The position numbers were made by a program, and so were the translations under genes. This document shows positions 61,465-64,000 of a stretch of DNA of 64,000 bases, piece by piece (within the stretch, counting starts at the first letter, position 1; every line of letters starts with the position of its first letter). The stretch is from contig ML210237.1 in assembly GCA_004369085.1 (NCBI GenBank), forward strand, positions 1 to 64,000, read 5' to 3'. The notes below the pieces were generated by a model that searched no databases, was not told the DNA's origin, and was given only the letters and a program-made list of their open reading frames with translations. This stretch comes from Coprinopsis marcescibilis. Lineage: Eukaryota; Basidiomycota; Agaricomycetes; Agaricales; Psathyrellaceae.

Positions 61465-64000
61465 ATGTCTCTCCCAGTCGACTTGCCTCTTCGCGAACAG
61501 TCCCATTTCAATATTCAACAGAACGGTCGCGAGGCACAACCAGAACAGTCCCTCGATGACAGGCTTTGTCCAGGCTGCAAGAAATCCGCCGTTAGCGAGA
61601 ACGGCGGTCTCGTCGTCGCCTTTGGGTCAGCTTATTTCGCTCTGGCTGCACTATATCCTTATCGTCTTGCATTTCTAGCTCTTCCTTCTTCCACGTTGAT
61701 TGCTTCAAGTGCGCCAAATGCCGCAACCAAGTAAACGCCGACACAAATCTCCTGCTGCTGTCTGACGGCTCTCCCATTTGCGCCAATTGCTCCTATTCCT
61801 GCAATGTCTGTCGTCAGCCTATATTGGACGAGGCGATTATGGCCGGCGACGACTCCTACCACGCACACTGCTTCAAGTGCAAGGTCTGCAAGAGCCGCAT
61901 CGACGAGCTCGTCTTTGCCAAAACCAGCCAGGGGATCTATTGCATGAAATGTCATAACGAACGCATGATTAGGATACGGAAGCACACGCAAAAGAAGGCG
62001 GAACGGGAGAAGGCTCAGGGTGGGAGCGGTTCCTCCAAATCTCGCGAACGCGATGCTCGAAATTACCATCGAGAAAATACAGTAAGAATCAAGCAATGTC
62101 CCTCATCCGTTTCGATACTAATACTGAACCAGAAACCGTCTTCTCCGAGCTACAACAGTCTGTCACACAACATCTCATCCCAACCATCCAACTCACAAGC
62201 ATCTCTCACGCAACAAGACGATTCACGGAGGCAGCAAAACATCTCGCGGACACCATCTCTCGCGACCTCACAACCTGGCAACAGCCTCAACGCTCAGAAA
62301 TCTAGCCCTCCCATTGCCCCTGTCTTCTCTTCCACCCCCAGTGTTTCTGTAACTGTCGACCCACCCCTGAACCCCAACCCCGAGCCTGCAAATGGAGACA
62401 AGCAACACCCGACCAAGCAACAGACATTACCCCTTCCGAGCAATAACTCCAGTTGGAGCTCGAGGAGAAGCAGCAGTTACGATGATGGGAGCATGAAGAG
62501 CTGGTCCGAACTTGGGTTCCAGACAGCACCGTCATCTAACTCTAATGGCCTATCGGTTACCTCACGACGCGACAAACGCCGTTCAATTAACCCAGGTCTC
62601 TCGTTGACACCGTTCAGTGAGACGACCCCCGGCGCGGGCACCAACGGTTCTGACAGCCGCCCAAGATCTGCAACTCTTGACCAATTCGTAACATCCGACC
62701 TGAGGTCTGACTCCCCTCGCGGAGGCAGCGATGCTAATGATCGGAGGACCTCCAACTCTAGCTCCTTACATAGTGTACACTCTTCAAGCTCTCAAGTACC
62801 CCGAGATATCACCCGTTCCCGCTCGCCCTCCTTTGCCGATCATCAAGACGACACAATCGTACTGCGATCCCCCATTGTTGAATCATACGGCGACAGCACC
62901 CATGTTCCCAATCCCGGTGGTCCCCACGGAGAGAGAATGTCGGCGGGCCTCAGCCCAAACAATCCAAGGTCCAATTTTGCGGCTCAACAACTGCAGCGCT
63001 TATCCACCACATCAAGTTTGAGCGCTGATACACATCGTTCTGGTGGTGGCTCACGGTCTGCGTCCCCAGCCTACCGGGCAGACGTGCCGCATGGCATAGA
63101 AAGCGGGACTGACACCGACGACGACGGGCCATCCATGAATCAGTCTCGCCGCGATTCATTGCCCCCAGCTCCTCCCCCGAAAGATGGTCGGCTGGATACA
63201 AAGTCTCCATCTCTTGACGGGCACGATCAGGACCTTTCCGACGCGGAAACATCCCAAATTTCACGCACGTCACATTCCACTTACATCGCACCCGCTCTCC
63301 CTCCCATCCGAATGTCCCTGACGAGCGACCTGTCAGACTTTTTGAATGGCAAGTCTATCAGCGACCTGGCAGCCATGTCCGAGCAACCCTTTTCAAGAGC
63401 GAGTTTCCTCCAGAATTCTGGTTCCCAAAACTTGTCCGACATCGTTGAGGAGGGCGGTGGTAGCCTTCCTGACACGCCGACGATGGAGGCATCATCATCC
63501 AACGGACATGGGTCCTCCGGCCATGATGAAAAATTGGATTCGTTGTCAGATCTGAATGGCTTCAGCTCTTCTCAGAGTTCCACGATCAGCCAGTCGACCG
63601 TCGTTGCACCTTCACCAGCGCCGATACCACGTCAAAAGGCCTCCGCAGCAGATATCGTCACGACACGGCTACGAGAAGCACTTGCAAATTCCAAAGAACG
63701 GGGTGCACAACAGTTGAAGCTCGATCGTGCATTTGTGGAAGCGATCCTGTCTACCTTGGATTCACGCACGTCCGATTTGGCTCAAATGAAGAACAAGTTT
63801 GATGGAGTCAGGGTAAGTTTATCAATTGAGGTTGGTTGTTGTCTCTCACGCGTTCCCCAGCGAGCTAGCAAACAGTACATCGAAGGCTTCAATGTTGCAC
63901 AGACCGAATACGACCGCGAGTTGAAGGCCCGTCGCGATGTTGAACGAGAGGTTACGAGGCTACGTGTGCTGTTATCGGGTCAGGCAGCTCAGTTAAGCGC
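61465..64000 (+). CDS. LIM-domain RhoGAP (Rga1-like), 5' part only
   Basis: Exons 61465-61625, 61679-62081, 62133-63812 and 63861-64000 run out of the window; the 3' end, including the expected RhoGAP domain, is not present. Two LIM domains are visible: CPGCKKSAV...FFHVDCFKCAKC and CNVCRQPILDEAIM...HAHCFKCKVC, ending YCMKCHNERMIR. A very Ser-rich linker of about 550 residues follows, then a coiled-coil start (RASKQYIEGFNVAQTEYDRE and RDVEREVTRLRVLL). This order is that of fungal Rga1/Rga2-type proteins, which inactivate Cdc42 or Rho at sites of polarised growth. The GAP domain is an inference because its sequence lies beyond 64000. The start ATG at 61465 leads straight to the first zinc ligands. 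Confidence 0.82.

Overview
This 64 kb window looks like a gene-dense piece of a nuclear chromosome from a filamentous basidiomycete, most likely an Agaricomycete. The main evidence is that nearly every protein-coding gene is broken by many introns of about 50-60 bases with GT..AG borders, intergenic gaps are usually short, and the gene content is fungal: Pmr1-type ATPase, Hof1/Cdc15-type F-BAR protein, Mrn1/Nrd1-type RNA-binding protein, Yar1, Kti12, a LIM-RhoGAP and a fungal phenylalanine ammonia-lyase. The species cannot be named from the sequence. Coordinates of spliced genes run from start to stop codon; exon borders were read by hand from splice signals and family frames and are not supported by transcripts.

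Layout from left to right. 1-10 kb: a Yippee-type zinc protein, a 2.4 kb stretch without a recognisable gene, an iron-type alcohol dehydrogenase, a probably mitochondrial CDF metal transporter, and a complete 11-exon phenylalanine ammonia-lyase on the minus strand. 10-19 kb: a TCP11/Sok1-family protein and a carnosine N-methyltransferase-like protein diverging from a 71-base gap, a multi-RRM RNA-binding protein, coatomer zeta and a small 59-residue membrane ORF. 19-27 kb: an F-BAR/SH3 cytokinesis protein, a CHY zinc-finger protein, a 14-exon polytopic membrane protein of unknown function and a Yar1-like ankyrin protein. 27-36 kb: a 2.0 kb empty stretch, a flavin oxidoreductase with a large low-complexity insertion, and a RhoGEF-BAR-SH3 protein. 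36-46 kb: Pmr1-type Ca/Mn pump, aldo-keto reductase, membrane-anchored phospholipase B and Rad23. 46-64 kb: an LRR protein, Arf6-like GTPase, cysteine synthase, Pam16, RNA polymerase I subunit Rpa43, an intron-bearing tRNA-Gln, a cytochrome P450, an unknown single-pass membrane protein, an ELL-type elongation factor, Kti12 and the 5' part of a LIM-RhoGAP gene that leaves the window.

The genes do not form one pathway. Several act in related processes without being clustered in any obvious way: membrane traffic and polarity (COPI zeta, Arf6, RhoGEF-BAR, F-BAR, LIM-RhoGAP, Pmr1), gene expression (Rpa43, ELL, Kti12, Mrn1-like, tRNA-Gln), and secondary or redox metabolism (PAL, P450, flavin oxidase, Fe-ADH, AKR). 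Five divergent pairs share short upstream regions. I found no rRNA, CRISPR array, intact transposon or biosynthetic cluster. The most interesting items are the unknown polytopic protein, the small membrane ORF, the interrupted flavin-binding domain, and several unusual splice features (very short introns, a likely GC-AG intron, one- and two-codon first exons).
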